The position numbers and the translations under genes were made by a program. Below, piece after piece: positions 32,499-40,483 of a stretch of DNA of 50,979 bases. The notes under the pieces were generated by a model. The model made no database searches. It saw only the letters and a list, made by a program, of their open reading frames with translations, and was not told the DNA's origin. The DNA is from WYZ-LMO2 sp040514265. GTDB lineage: Archaea; Halobacteriota; Archaeoglobi; Archaeoglobales; Archaeoglobaceae. The stretch covers positions 1 through 50,979 of the forward strand of contig JBEVCD010000001.1 of the NCBI GenBank assembly GCA_040514265.1, in the 5' to 3' direction. Each line of letters begins with the position of its first letter. Position 1 is the first letter of the stretch.

Positions 32499-33773
32499 AT
32501 GTATTGGAGAAAAATATCTACAATTCTGCTGGTAGCAGCAGCACTGATACTGGCTGGCTGCGCCCAGCAGCCGGAAGTCAAAAAACAGGAGATACCCATA
32601 GGAGTCCTCGTCGACCTCTCGGGTCCGCTGACGACGTTCGGCAACAACATAAAGAACGCGCTGACGGTTGCGGAGGAAGAAATCAACAAGTACTTCGAGG
32701 AGAAGGGGTTGCCTTACACCGTCAAGTTCTACTACGAGGACACGAGGGTCGATCCGAAGGTGGCACTTGAGAAGGTCCAAGCCCTCTACAGTAGAGGCGT
32801 GAAACTGATAGTCGGACCGATGGGGAGTGGAGAGGTCAAAAACATAAGGAGCTACGTTACGTCCAACAAGATAATCATAATCTCGCCGTCTTCGACCGTA
32901 CTACCACAGCTTCTCGGAGTAACCAAGCCCGAGGAGAAGAAGTACATCTTCAGGTTTGTCGGAACCGACGACCTGCAGACAGACGCGATCGTCGCGGAGC
33001 TCAAGGACTACGGCATCAAAGCCGTGGTAATAACCTACATCGGCAACGCGTGGGGTAAGGGGCTTTACGAGACTATCAAGCCCAAACTCGAAGCCAACGG
33101 CATAGAAATAGTTAGCTACGTCGAGTATCCCGACCCTCCACCGGCTGACTTCCAGCCCTACATAGCACAGATCGAATCCTCGATCAGCGAGGCTCTGCAG
33201 AGCTACAATGCAAGCGAGGTCGCTGTAGTCGCTTTCAGCTACGAGGAGGTCGCGACGATGCTCGCGCAGATGAGCGACGATAGCGTAGCACTCAGCGTGA
33301 TATGGTTCGGCTGCGACGGAACCGCTACGAGCAACAAGGTTATCGAGGAGGCTTGCGACAAGGCTTCCAAGATAAAGTTGCTCAGCACGATGTTCGAGTC
33401 CTACGGAGCTGGCTTGCAGAACCTGATAGAGAAGATGAAGGAGAAGGGCTACGGTGAAGAGCCGTACCAGTACGCGCTCAACGCATACGACGCTGCCTGG
33501 GTACTCGCTCTGGCGTACGTTGAGACGATCGATGAAGCTGGAAAGTACGACCCGGACGTGATGGTTGAGAAGATAAAAGAAGTTGCCGTGAAGTACAGCA
33601 AAGGTGAATACGGGGTGCAGCCGGTAAGCGGATACATAGAGCTCAACGAGTGGAACGACAGGGCAAGCGGAGACTACGCGATCTGGTACGTCACCTCAGC
33701 TTGCAACTGGGAAAAAGCCGGTGTCTGGAAGTTTGCCGAGAATAAAATAGAGTGGACTGTGAAGCCGCAGTAG
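32499..33773 (+). CDS. livK: branched-chain amino acid-type substrate-binding lipoprotein
   Basis: A 424-residue periplasmic-binding protein type I. The signal peptide ends in the lipobox ILAGC. The mature domain begins IPIGVLVDLSGPLTTFGNNIKNAL and continues with VKLIVGPMGSGEVKNIRSYV and ISPSSTVLPQL, the LivJ/LivK pattern. The ligand may be an amino acid or another carboxylate or amide. The ATG at 32499 matches the TATA spacing; the longer in-frame reading through the gap is an artefact. Confidence 0.9.
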   Translation: MYWRKISTILLVAAALILAGCAQQPEVKKQEIPIGVLVDLSGPLTTFGNNIKNALTVAEEEINKYFEEKGLPYTVKFYYEDTRVDPKVALEKVQALYSRGVKLIVGPMGSGEVKNIRSYVTSNKIIIISPSSTVLPQLLGVTKPEEKKYIFRFVGTDDLQTDAIVAELKDYGIKAVVITYIGNAWGKGLYETIKPKLEANGIEIVSYVEYPDPPPADFQPYIAQIESSISEALQSYNASEVAVVAFSYEEVATMLAQMSDDSVALSVIWFGCDGTATSNKVIEEACDKASKIKLLSTMFESYGAGLQNLIEKMKEKGYGEEPYQYALNAYDAAWVLALAYVETIDEAGKYDPDVMVEKIKEVAVKYSKGEYGVQPVSGYIELNEWNDRASGDYAIWYVTSACNWEKAGVWKFAENKIEWTVKPQ

Positions 33774-33774
33774 C

Positions 33775-34512
33775 ATGCTTAAAACCGAAAACCTTTCCAA
33801 ATTTTTTGGTGGTGTCCGCGCGCTCGACGGTGTGAGTATTGAAGTCGAGAGAGGCACGATAACCCTCGTCATCGGACCAAACGGGAGCGGGAAGACGACG
33901 CTGATAAACACTATCTGCGGCTTCTACAGAGCCGACGGCGGCAGAGTCATATTCGAGGGAAGGGATATAACCAACAAGCAGCCGCACGAGATAGCGAGGC
34001 TCGGGATCACGAGGACGTTCCAGATACCACAGCCGCTGAAGAAGATGACCGTAATAGAGAACCTCCTGGTGGCTGAAGACTACGGAACCAAGATATTCGA
34101 AGCTTTAAGTGGCAAGTGGATGAAGAGGGAAGAGGAGGCAGTGGAGAAGGCGTTCAGAATCCTCGAATTTCTCAGGCTCGACCACCTATGGGATGCGGAG
34201 GCGCAGACGCTGAGCGGGGGACAGCTCAAGCTTCTGGAGCTTGCGAGGGCTCTGATGAGGGACTCTAAGCTGCTGATATGCGACGAGCCAATCGCCGGCG
34301 TCAACCCGGTGCTCGCCCACGAGATACTCGAAACGTTTACGAGGTTGAAGTCCAAGATGACTTTTCTGATCGTCGAACACAGACTGGACATAGTGCTTAA
34401 ATACACTGATTACATCTACGTAATGGCTAACGGGAAGGTGATAGCGGAGGGTGGAGAGGAGGTAATCGAGGACCCGAGGGTCGTGGAGGTGTACATCGGT
34501 GCTGAAGGTTGA
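33775..34512 (+). CDS. livG: branched-chain amino acid-type ABC ATPase (LivG)
   Basis: A 245-residue ATPase with Walker A GPNGSGKTT, signature LSGGQLKL, Walker B LLICDEPIAGVNP and the switch His in LIVEHRLDIVL. The start TENLSKFFGGVRALDGVS is typical of LivG. It begins 1 bp after the substrate-binding gene and overlaps livF by 14 bp. Confidence 0.93.
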   Translation: MLKTENLSKFFGGVRALDGVSIEVERGTITLVIGPNGSGKTTLINTICGFYRADGGRVIFEGRDITNKQPHEIARLGITRTFQIPQPLKKMTVIENLLVAEDYGTKIFEALSGKWMKREEEAVEKAFRILEFLRLDHLWDAEAQTLSGGQLKLLELARALMRDSKLLICDEPIAGVNPVLAHEILETFTRLKSKMTFLIVEHRLDIVLKYTDYIYVMANGKVIAEGGEEVIEDPRVVEVYIGAEG

Positions 34513-35209
34513 AAAGCTGAATGCCGGTTACGGGGAGCTTCACATACTGTTCGACGTGAACGCGAAGGTAGACGAGGGTAGCATAACGGTCGTTCTCGGA
34601 CCTAACGGCTCTGGAAAGTCCACTCTGCTCAAGTCCGTCTTCGGGCTCGCTAACGTGTTCTCAGGCAGCGTTTTCCTAAACGGGACGAACATAACCTCTC
34701 TGCCCCCGCACGACAGGACCAAACTGGGGCTCGTTTACCTTCCACAAACTGACAACGTGTTCGCAAACCTCACCGTAAAGGAGAACCTCGAAATCGCAGC
34801 CTACACGCTGCAGAAGGACGAAGCCAAGGAGAGGATAGAGGTAGCGCTGAGCGCATTCCCGGAGCTTGAGAGGTTTTTGAAGAGGAAAGCCGGAACACTC
34901 AGCGGCGGGGAGAAGCAGATGCTCGCAATGGCTACCGCTCTCGTCAGGAAGGCGAGTGTCCTCATGCTCGACGAGCCGACTGCGCAGCTCTCTCCGAAGT
35001 TCGCGGACTACATACTAAAGAAGGTCGTGGAGCTCAGGGACGACCACAAGCTGACGATTCTGCTCGTCGAGCAGAATGCAAGGAAGGCGCTCGAAATCGG
35101 AGAGAAAGCCTACGTCCTCGTCAGCGGAAGGGTCGCCTTCGAAGGGAAAGCGGAAGAGTTGCTTGAGCACGAGAAATTCGAGAAGCTCTGCGTAGGCATC
35201 GTGGAATGA
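34499..35209 (+). CDS. livF: branched-chain amino acid-type ABC ATPase (LivF)
   Basis: A 236-residue ATPase with Walker A GPNGSGKST, signature LSGGEKQM, Walker B VLMLDEPTAQLSP and the switch residue region LLVEQNARKAL. The start LNAGYGELHILFDV is typical of LivF. The start codon is GTG. It overlaps the next gene by 4 bp. Confidence 0.93.
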   Translation: MLKVEKLNAGYGELHILFDVNAKVDEGSITVVLGPNGSGKSTLLKSVFGLANVFSGSVFLNGTNITSLPPHDRTKLGLVYLPQTDNVFANLTVKENLEIAAYTLQKDEAKERIEVALSAFPELERFLKRKAGTLSGGEKQMLAMATALVRKASVLMLDEPTAQLSPKFADYILKKVVELRDDHKLTILLVEQNARKALEIGEKAYVLVSGRVAFEGKAEELLEHEKFEKLCVGIVE

Positions 35210-35922
35210 AAGTTTACGGCTACAACAGCGTCGCCGAAGCCTTGAAAGCCGGGAAGGTTAACAAGATATACGTCGCCGAGAACGCACCGCCGAAGTGTCT
35301 CAGACTGGTCGCCAAGGCGAGGGAAAAGGGCATACCTGTTTACAAGCTCTCAGAGCTACCTGAAAAGATCGCGGCGGACGTTTCTCCGATAAGCTACGCC
35401 GACCTCGAAGAGATAATCTCCAAAGCGCTCGAAGGCAGCTTTATTCTCGTCCTCGACAACGTGATGGACCAGCGAAACCTCGGCGCCTGCATAAGGACGG
35501 CTGAATTCTTCGGCGCAGCCGGCGTTTTGATCCCGAAGCGCAGAGCCGCGCAGGTTGAGGAGGGTGCGCTAAGAACATCCGCCGGCGCTGCGTTTCACGT
35601 GCCGATAGCTAGGGAGGAAAACCTCGCGTCTGCCCTGAAGAAGATCAAGAAGTTCGGGATTTTCGTCATCGCCCTCGATCTGGACGGGAGGGACATAGAT
35701 GAGGTCGACATGTCCCCGCCCCTCGCCCTCGTCGTCGGAGGAGAGGATCGCGGAATATCGCACCCCGTGAAGAAGATGTGCGACGAAGTCGTGCGCATCC
35801 CAGGCTTCGGGAAGGTTGGCAGCCTGAACCTCGCGGTGGCAGCGGGGATAGCGATGTTCGAAGTTGCGAAGAAGATAAAAGCTGGCAGCGCTAAGGCGGC
35901 ACATGAAGATCGAAAAGGTTGA
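35206..35922 (+). CDS. SpoU/TrmH family RNA 2'-O-methyltransferase
   Basis: A 238-residue SPOUT methyltransferase. The N-terminal substrate-binding domain (VYGYNSVAEALKAGKVNKIYVAE) resembles RlmB. The three SPOUT motifs are present: LDNVMDQRNLGACIRTAEFFGA, VVGGEDRGIS, and PGFGKVGSLNLAVAAGIAMFE. This predicts methylation of a ribose in rRNA or tRNA; the target nucleotide is unknown. It overlaps livF by 4 bp and the next gene by 20 bp. Confidence 0.9.
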   Translation: MKVYGYNSVAEALKAGKVNKIYVAENAPPKCLRLVAKAREKGIPVYKLSELPEKIAADVSPISYADLEEIISKALEGSFILVLDNVMDQRNLGACIRTAEFFGAAGVLIPKRRAAQVEEGALRTSAGAAFHVPIAREENLASALKKIKKFGIFVIALDLDGRDIDEVDMSPPLALVVGGEDRGISHPVKKMCDEVVRIPGFGKVGSLNLAVAAGIAMFEVAKKIKAGSAKAAHEDRKG

Positions 35923-36391
35923 CATTATCAACCCGGAGCAGCGCTATCAGATAATCGTCGGACAGGCGAACTTCACGGTTTTTACTGTCGACGATCTCTT
36001 CAAATCTCTGCTGACAGCCGTGCCGGGGATAAAGGCTGCTGTTGCCATGAACGAAGCCGCTCCGAAGCTCGTGAGAGTTGTGGGTAACGACGAGGAACTG
36101 AAGAGGATTGCAGCAGAGAACGCTCTGAGAATAGCAGCCAGCCACGTCTTCGTCGTCGTAGTTGCGAACGCTTTCCCTATTAACGTCCTCAACACGATAA
36201 AGCTGCACCCGGCGGTCTGCAACGTTTTCGTAGCCTCCGCGAATCCCATTCAGATAATAGTAGCCGAAACTGAGCTCGGTAGGGCAGTGCTCGGAGCCGT
36301 AGACGGTCAGGCGGTTGAGAGAATCGAGACGGAGGAGGAGAAGAGACAGCGCAGGGAACTCTGCGAGAAACTCGGATACAAGGTCGAGTGA
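35903..36391 (+). CDS. adenosine-specific kinase family protein (DUF355)
   Basis: A 162-residue protein of the small family known from structural genomics as adenosine-specific kinase. Conserved segments are VGQANFTVFTVDDLFKSLLTAVPGIKAAVAMNEAA, GNDEELKRIA, ANAFPINVLNTIKLHPAVCNVF and VAETELGRAVLGAVDG. The assigned activity rests on ligand-binding and limited biochemical data. The start is inside the preceding gene. Confidence 0.85.
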   Translation: MKIEKVDIINPEQRYQIIVGQANFTVFTVDDLFKSLLTAVPGIKAAVAMNEAAPKLVRVVGNDEELKRIAAENALRIAASHVFVVVVANAFPINVLNTIKLHPAVCNVFVASANPIQIIVAETELGRAVLGAVDGQAVERIETEEEKRQRRELCEKLGYKVE

Positions 36392-36433
36392 GTTCGGCTT
36401 GAAAGAATTTTTATTCTCCCGGCGACTTTTTTC

Positions 36434-37777
36434 ATGGACGTTATAGAAGAACTTGAGAGGGTAGCCGCCAAAGACTTCGACCCGCAGAGCGGAAGGATGT
36501 TCGGGCACGTCTACAACGCCAAACTCGAAGACGTCCTGGAAATCGCCAGAAGAGCGTATCTGCTCTTCATGGACAAGACGATGCTCGACTTCACAGTCTA
36601 TCCGAGCGTCCTTAAACTGGAAAGCGACCTCGTGAGTTTCGCCGCGAAGCTTCTAAACGGGAAACCGATCGGCTTCTTCACCTACGGGGGAACTGAGAGT
36701 GTAATGCTCGCGATGAAGGCTGCGAGGGATTACTACCTCGAAAGAAGGAGTGGAACGCCCGAGATAGTAATGCCCGTAACCGCCCACCCCTGCTTCGTCA
36801 AGGCGGCAGAGTTCTTGGGTATGAAAGTTGTAAAAACTGGGGTCGACGAGGAGTTCAGGGCAGACGTTGACGCTATGAACGAGGCGATTGGCGAAAGAAC
36901 GGCTGCAGTCGTATGTTCGGCACCGAACTATCCGTTCGGATGCGTAGACGACGTGCGGGCTATAGCGGAGATAGCCAGGGGCTGGCTGCACGTCGACGCC
37001 TGCATGGGTGGGTTCATACTCCCGTTCCTACGCAAACTCGGCGAGAAAATTCCGGACTTTGACTTCAGCGTCGAGGGGGTGTATTCGATCTCCGCAGACT
37101 ACCACAAGTTTGGATACGCTCCGCGCGGGGCTTCCGTGGTGCTTTACAGGAGCGAGGAGCTCAGGAAGTATCAGATATTTGTCAACGCCAGCTGGCCCGG
37201 GTATCCGATGGTGAACACCGCGCTGCTGTCTACGCGCTCAGCCGGAACGCTCGCCGCAGCTTGGGCTGTCGTGAGATACCTCGGAGAAAAGGGATACCTG
37301 CAGCTCGCAGCAAAGGTTCTGGAAGCCCGAGAGAAGATCGTAAAGGGGCTGCGAAAACTCGGTTTCGAGATACTCGGAAGGCCCGAGAGCTGCATAGTGA
37401 CCTTCACATCCAGGGACATAAACGTCTTCGAGCTTGCGGATTTGATGGCTGAGAGAGGTTGGTACGTGCAGGTTCAGACGGGTTCGAAACACCTCGGCTT
37501 CCCGAAGTCAATACACCTCACAATCATCCCGTATCACGCGGAAGTGGCTGACGAATTCCTCGCAGACCTCGAAGAGTGCACCGAAAAGTGCGGAAAACCG
37601 CTCGAAATCGACGAGAACGAGGCTGCAAAGCTTCTGGCGAGGATAAGTCTGAGGGAGGGAGAGCTACCAGACCTAAAAATCGTCAACGAGCTGATCCACG
37701 TAATGCCGCCGGAGACCGTTGAGGAGACTATAAAGTTCTTCGTCAACTCCTACATCTTCAAGCCGAAAGAGTTCTAA
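36434..37777 (+). CDS. PLP-dependent group II decarboxylase / sphingosine-1-phosphate lyase-like
   Basis: A 447-residue fold-type I PLP enzyme. YGGTESVMLAMKAARDYY is the cofactor phosphate region, HVDACMGGFILPF holds the Asp that pairs with the pyridine nitrogen, and SADYHKFGYAPRGASVVLY holds the Schiff-base Lys. WPGYP and TRSAGTLAAAWAV fit sphingosine-1-phosphate lyase-like archaeal proteins better than MfnA, which is shorter. Aspartate or tyrosine decarboxylase activity cannot be excluded. The last 20 bp overlap the convergent FGGY kinase. Confidence 0.8.
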   Translation: MDVIEELERVAAKDFDPQSGRMFGHVYNAKLEDVLEIARRAYLLFMDKTMLDFTVYPSVLKLESDLVSFAAKLLNGKPIGFFTYGGTESVMLAMKAARDYYLERRSGTPEIVMPVTAHPCFVKAAEFLGMKVVKTGVDEEFRADVDAMNEAIGERTAAVVCSAPNYPFGCVDDVRAIAEIARGWLHVDACMGGFILPFLRKLGEKIPDFDFSVEGVYSISADYHKFGYAPRGASVVLYRSEELRKYQIFVNASWPGYPMVNTALLSTRSAGTLAAAWAVVRYLGEKGYLQLAAKVLEAREKIVKGLRKLGFEILGRPESCIVTFTSRDINVFELADLMAERGWYVQVQTGSKHLGFPKSIHLTIIPYHAEVADEFLADLEECTEKCGKPLEIDENEAAKLLARISLREGELPDLKIVNELIHVMPPETVEETIKFFVNSYIFKPKEF

Positions 37778-39212
37778 AAGTTCCCTTCAGCTTTTTGTAG
37801 GCTTTAACGAACTCCGCGAACTTCCTCTCGTACTTCCCGGGGTTCTCCGGCTTGAAAACTGTATCCCTCTCGAACTTTTTAGCTGCGAGCTCGAACGTGT
37901 CCTTTCCGAGTGCAACCATGGCTATGGCTGCAGATCCCCTTATTCCAGCCTGCTGTGGGTCTTTCATCCTTACGATCGGTCTCGCCAGTACATCTGCGAG
38001 GATCTGGCACCACTCGTCGATCATCACGCCCCCTCCTATCGCGTTCAGCTCCCGCTGGACTCCGATCAACCTCTCGACGTATCCGAGAGCCCAGCGGATG
38101 TTGAGAGCTACCCCCTCGAGCACAGCTCTGACGAGCTCGTCCCCTCCAGAATCGAGGGAGATGTTGAGAAAAGCTCCCCTCACGTGCGGATCGTCTACTG
38201 GAGCCCTCTCGCCGAAGAGCCACGGCAAAAACAGCACCTTCGTTTCCTTCCTCGCCATCCGGGTGACTTCTTCGTAGTCCACGTTTAGAAGCTTCATCAG
38301 CCACTCCAGAGCTCCCCCAGCGACTTCCTGCTCTGCTACCAGAAGGTAAACTCCGTCGATCGCACTCATTATGCTTCCGATGTAGTGGAAGACGTCGACG
38401 ATCCTTCGCTTAACGTGTGCCGCAACCCAGTCGCTCGTGCCTATGTAGACGTGAGCTTTCCCCTCCTCAACCGCACCGCTCCCCACGGCTGCTGCTGTCA
38501 AATCTCCGGCGCCAACGATCACGGGACACCTTAAGCCGAGTTCACCGCTCTCTACTCCTGCAACGGACGCGCAGCTTCTAATTTCTGGCAGCTTTTCCGC
38601 GTCGATCCCGAAGTCTTTGAGCAGCGAGCTGCACCACACAGCTCTTCCGTTTCTCGTGTCAGCCAGCCAGGTCAAGCTGGCTTCGTCGGGGCTGGTTACG
38701 AACTTACCGCAGGCTCTCGCTATCAGATAGCCCTTGACGTCGAGGAACTTGTAGGCTTTCCCATAAACTTCGGGCTCGTTTTCTCTCAGCCATATCATCT
38801 TCGAGAGCGGGTCCTTTCCCGTTTTGCTCGGCGCCCCGCCGGTGATGCGGAGAAACTTCAGGAGTTTGAAGGCGTTGTATCCGGAAATCTTCGGAAATCC
38901 TGTAAAGAGCTCTCTCGGAAAACCTGCAGCCCTTTCGTCCAGCCATATCATCGCGTTCCTCAGAGCGTTTCCCTCTCTGTCTACCGGAACGACTCCCGCC
39001 ATGTGCGGCGAGAAGACGAGAGCCTCTACTCTCTCCGGACTCAGCTGCGACGCCAGATCCAGTATGTCTTCCCAAAGTTCCTCGACGTCAACTTCCGCTC
39101 TCTCGCGATCGTGCAGAACCTTCGCCCTCTTTGCCACGAACTCGACTGTCCTGTAGTTCTCCACCAGCGCGGCTTTTATCGTTGTGGTTCCAACGTCGAA
39201 AACCATTATCAT
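37758..39212 (-). CDS. FGGY family carbohydrate kinase (xylulokinase-like)
   Basis: A 484-residue ASKHA kinase. It starts VFDVGTTTIKAALVEN (phosphate 1), has NAMIWLDERAA (substrate Asp region), VGAGDLTAAAVGSGAVEEG, YIGTSDWVAAHV (phosphate 2) and LNAIGGGVMIDEWCQILADVL (adenosine motif). The substrate sugar is uncertain; xylulokinase is the usual annotation. Two in-frame ATGs (39212, 39206) are possible. The upstream region has a weak TATA-like stretch near 39230. Confidence 0.85.
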   Translation of the reverse strand: MIMVFDVGTTTIKAALVENYRTVEFVAKRAKVLHDRERAEVDVEELWEDILDLASQLSPERVEALVFSPHMAGVVPVDREGNALRNAMIWLDERAAGFPRELFTGFPKISGYNAFKLLKFLRITGGAPSKTGKDPLSKMIWLRENEPEVYGKAYKFLDVKGYLIARACGKFVTSPDEASLTWLADTRNGRAVWCSSLLKDFGIDAEKLPEIRSCASVAGVESGELGLRCPVIVGAGDLTAAAVGSGAVEEGKAHVYIGTSDWVAAHVKRRIVDVFHYIGSIMSAIDGVYLLVAEQEVAGGALEWLMKLLNVDYEEVTRMARKETKVLFLPWLFGERAPVDDPHVRGAFLNISLDSGGDELVRAVLEGVALNIRWALGYVERLIGVQRELNAIGGGVMIDEWCQILADVLARPIVRMKDPQQAGIRGSAAIAMVALGKDTFELAAKKFERDTVFKPENPGKYERKFAEFVKAYKKLKGTFRTLSA

Positions 39213-39314
39213 TAAAAAACAGCTGCAAATTTCTTCATAACCCTTACGATAGGACTCAGCCGCTGAGCCCTCGACTCCGGGGCATCTTCGTTACGCAAGC
39301 CGTCTGAAGTGGCG

Positions 39315-39336
39315 GGAGGTACACTTAATTACCTCC
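39315..39336. promoter_or_regulatory. palindromic operator overlapping the TATA box of the tungsten-cofactor maturase gene
   Basis: GGAGGTA (39315-39321) and TACCTCC (39330-39336) are a perfect 7-bp inverted repeat around an 8-bp spacer. The TATA-like CTTAATTA (39324-39331) lies inside it and is centred about 25 bp before the ATG at 39352. A dimeric regulator binding here would block TBP. Confidence 0.6.
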
Positions 39337-39351
39337 ACGTCGAATGCGGCT

Positions 39352-40479
39352 ATGCTGAAAAAACTGCAGGTCGAGCTCACCACGAGGTGCAACCTCGAAT
39401 GCTCGTACTGTCACCGCAGAAGCTTAAAAACAAATGATATAGCACCGGAAGTCTTCGAAAAGCTGAGCGGGTCGGCGAAGGAGTACGTCGTTTACGGATA
39501 CGGGGAGCCGCTGCTGCATCCGCAGTTTTCGAGGCTCGTCGAGCGTCTGGATGGTAAGATCACAGTCAGCACGAACGGTATGGTTGAAGCCGACCTGAGC
39601 TTCGCCGACAGAGTCGGCGTATCACTCGACATCGACGACTACTACAGGAAGGGGTTTCAGAACGATAACGTCCTCAGGCTCTTCAGGCAGCTTGGCGAAA
39701 AGGCGGTGGCTCAGGTCGTGGTTACCAGGAGGAACTTCAGAGCCCTTCCGACCCTCTTTGAAAGAGTCGCCGAGCTGGGCTCCGGAATGCTCCTGACGAA
39801 CGTCGTGGCTCCGAACGAGAGAATTTACGAAGACGTAGCTTACTTCGAAGGGAGCAGACCCAACGTCGAGAAGGCTACCGACCTCGACGACCGCATGCTT
39901 GTGAACGCAATCATCGACTGCTCGAAGGGCGGCGGAGAGGCACTCGAAGCTTACTACAGGTTGCTGAGGGATGTGTATTCGGAGGGCTACTCGATAAACC
40001 TGCTATCGATACTGGAAGAGAAGGAGAGAATAAGGCTGGCTACGGAAGCTGAAGGTGTAGTCGAAAGACTCAGAGAGGTGGCAGAAGAATACGGCGTAGA
40101 GCTGATCGAGGCGAGGTTCTTCGGAGACGCGAAAAGGAGGGAGTGCCCCTACAGGGGAGCGGTATTCGTAAGAGCTGACGGTGTGGTTTCGAGCTGCATG
40201 ACCTTCGCCTACCGACACCGGGAGTTCGTAAACGGTCACGAGAAGGTCGTCGATAGCTTCGTCGTCGGAGACCTCAGATCGGAGGACGTGGACGATGCAA
40301 TCGAGAGAATTCAAGACTTCGAGCGGATGAGGGAGAACATGGAGAACTTCCCGTGGTGCGCCGACTGTCCTTACGTTAGGGGCTGCTGGTACGCTGGGAG
40401 AAGTGCGGACTGCTACGCGAACGAGCCGTCCTGCAGCGAGTGCCTCTACAGCAGCGGGATAGCGAGGTGCCTGCTGTAA
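39352..40479 (+). CDS. tungsten-cofactor oxidoreductase radical SAM maturase (SPASM type)
   Basis: A 375-residue radical SAM protein with the cluster motif TRCNLECSYC (C13, C17, C20). The C-terminal region is a cysteine-rich SPASM-like domain (VSSCMTF, FPWCADCPYVRGC and later CYANEPSCSEC). Proteins of this kind are encoded next to tungsten aldehyde ferredoxin oxidoreductases and are predicted to help mature them. Here an AOR gene is convergent, 4 bp away. The message is probably leaderless and controlled by the palindrome over its TATA box. Confidence 0.85.
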   Translation: MLKKLQVELTTRCNLECSYCHRRSLKTNDIAPEVFEKLSGSAKEYVVYGYGEPLLHPQFSRLVERLDGKITVSTNGMVEADLSFADRVGVSLDIDDYYRKGFQNDNVLRLFRQLGEKAVAQVVVTRRNFRALPTLFERVAELGSGMLLTNVVAPNERIYEDVAYFEGSRPNVEKATDLDDRMLVNAIIDCSKGGGEALEAYYRLLRDVYSEGYSINLLSILEEKERIRLATEAEGVVERLREVAEEYGVELIEARFFGDAKRRECPYRGAVFVRADGVVSSCMTFAYRHREFVNGHEKVVDSFVVGDLRSEDVDDAIERIQDFERMRENMENFPWCADCPYVRGCWYAGRSADCYANEPSCSECLYSSGIARCLL

Positions 40480-40483
40480 AAAA

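Noticed and set aside
32301..33773. Longer reading of the substrate-binding protein through the N gap
   Set aside because: The N residues keep the frame open artificially; the signal peptide begins at 32499 and the TATA box fits that start.
39213..39314. Small RNA gene upstream of the maturase
   Set aside because: CTCAG-CCG-CTGAG forms only a tiny hairpin, and no C/D or H/ACA boxes or separate TATA box were found.
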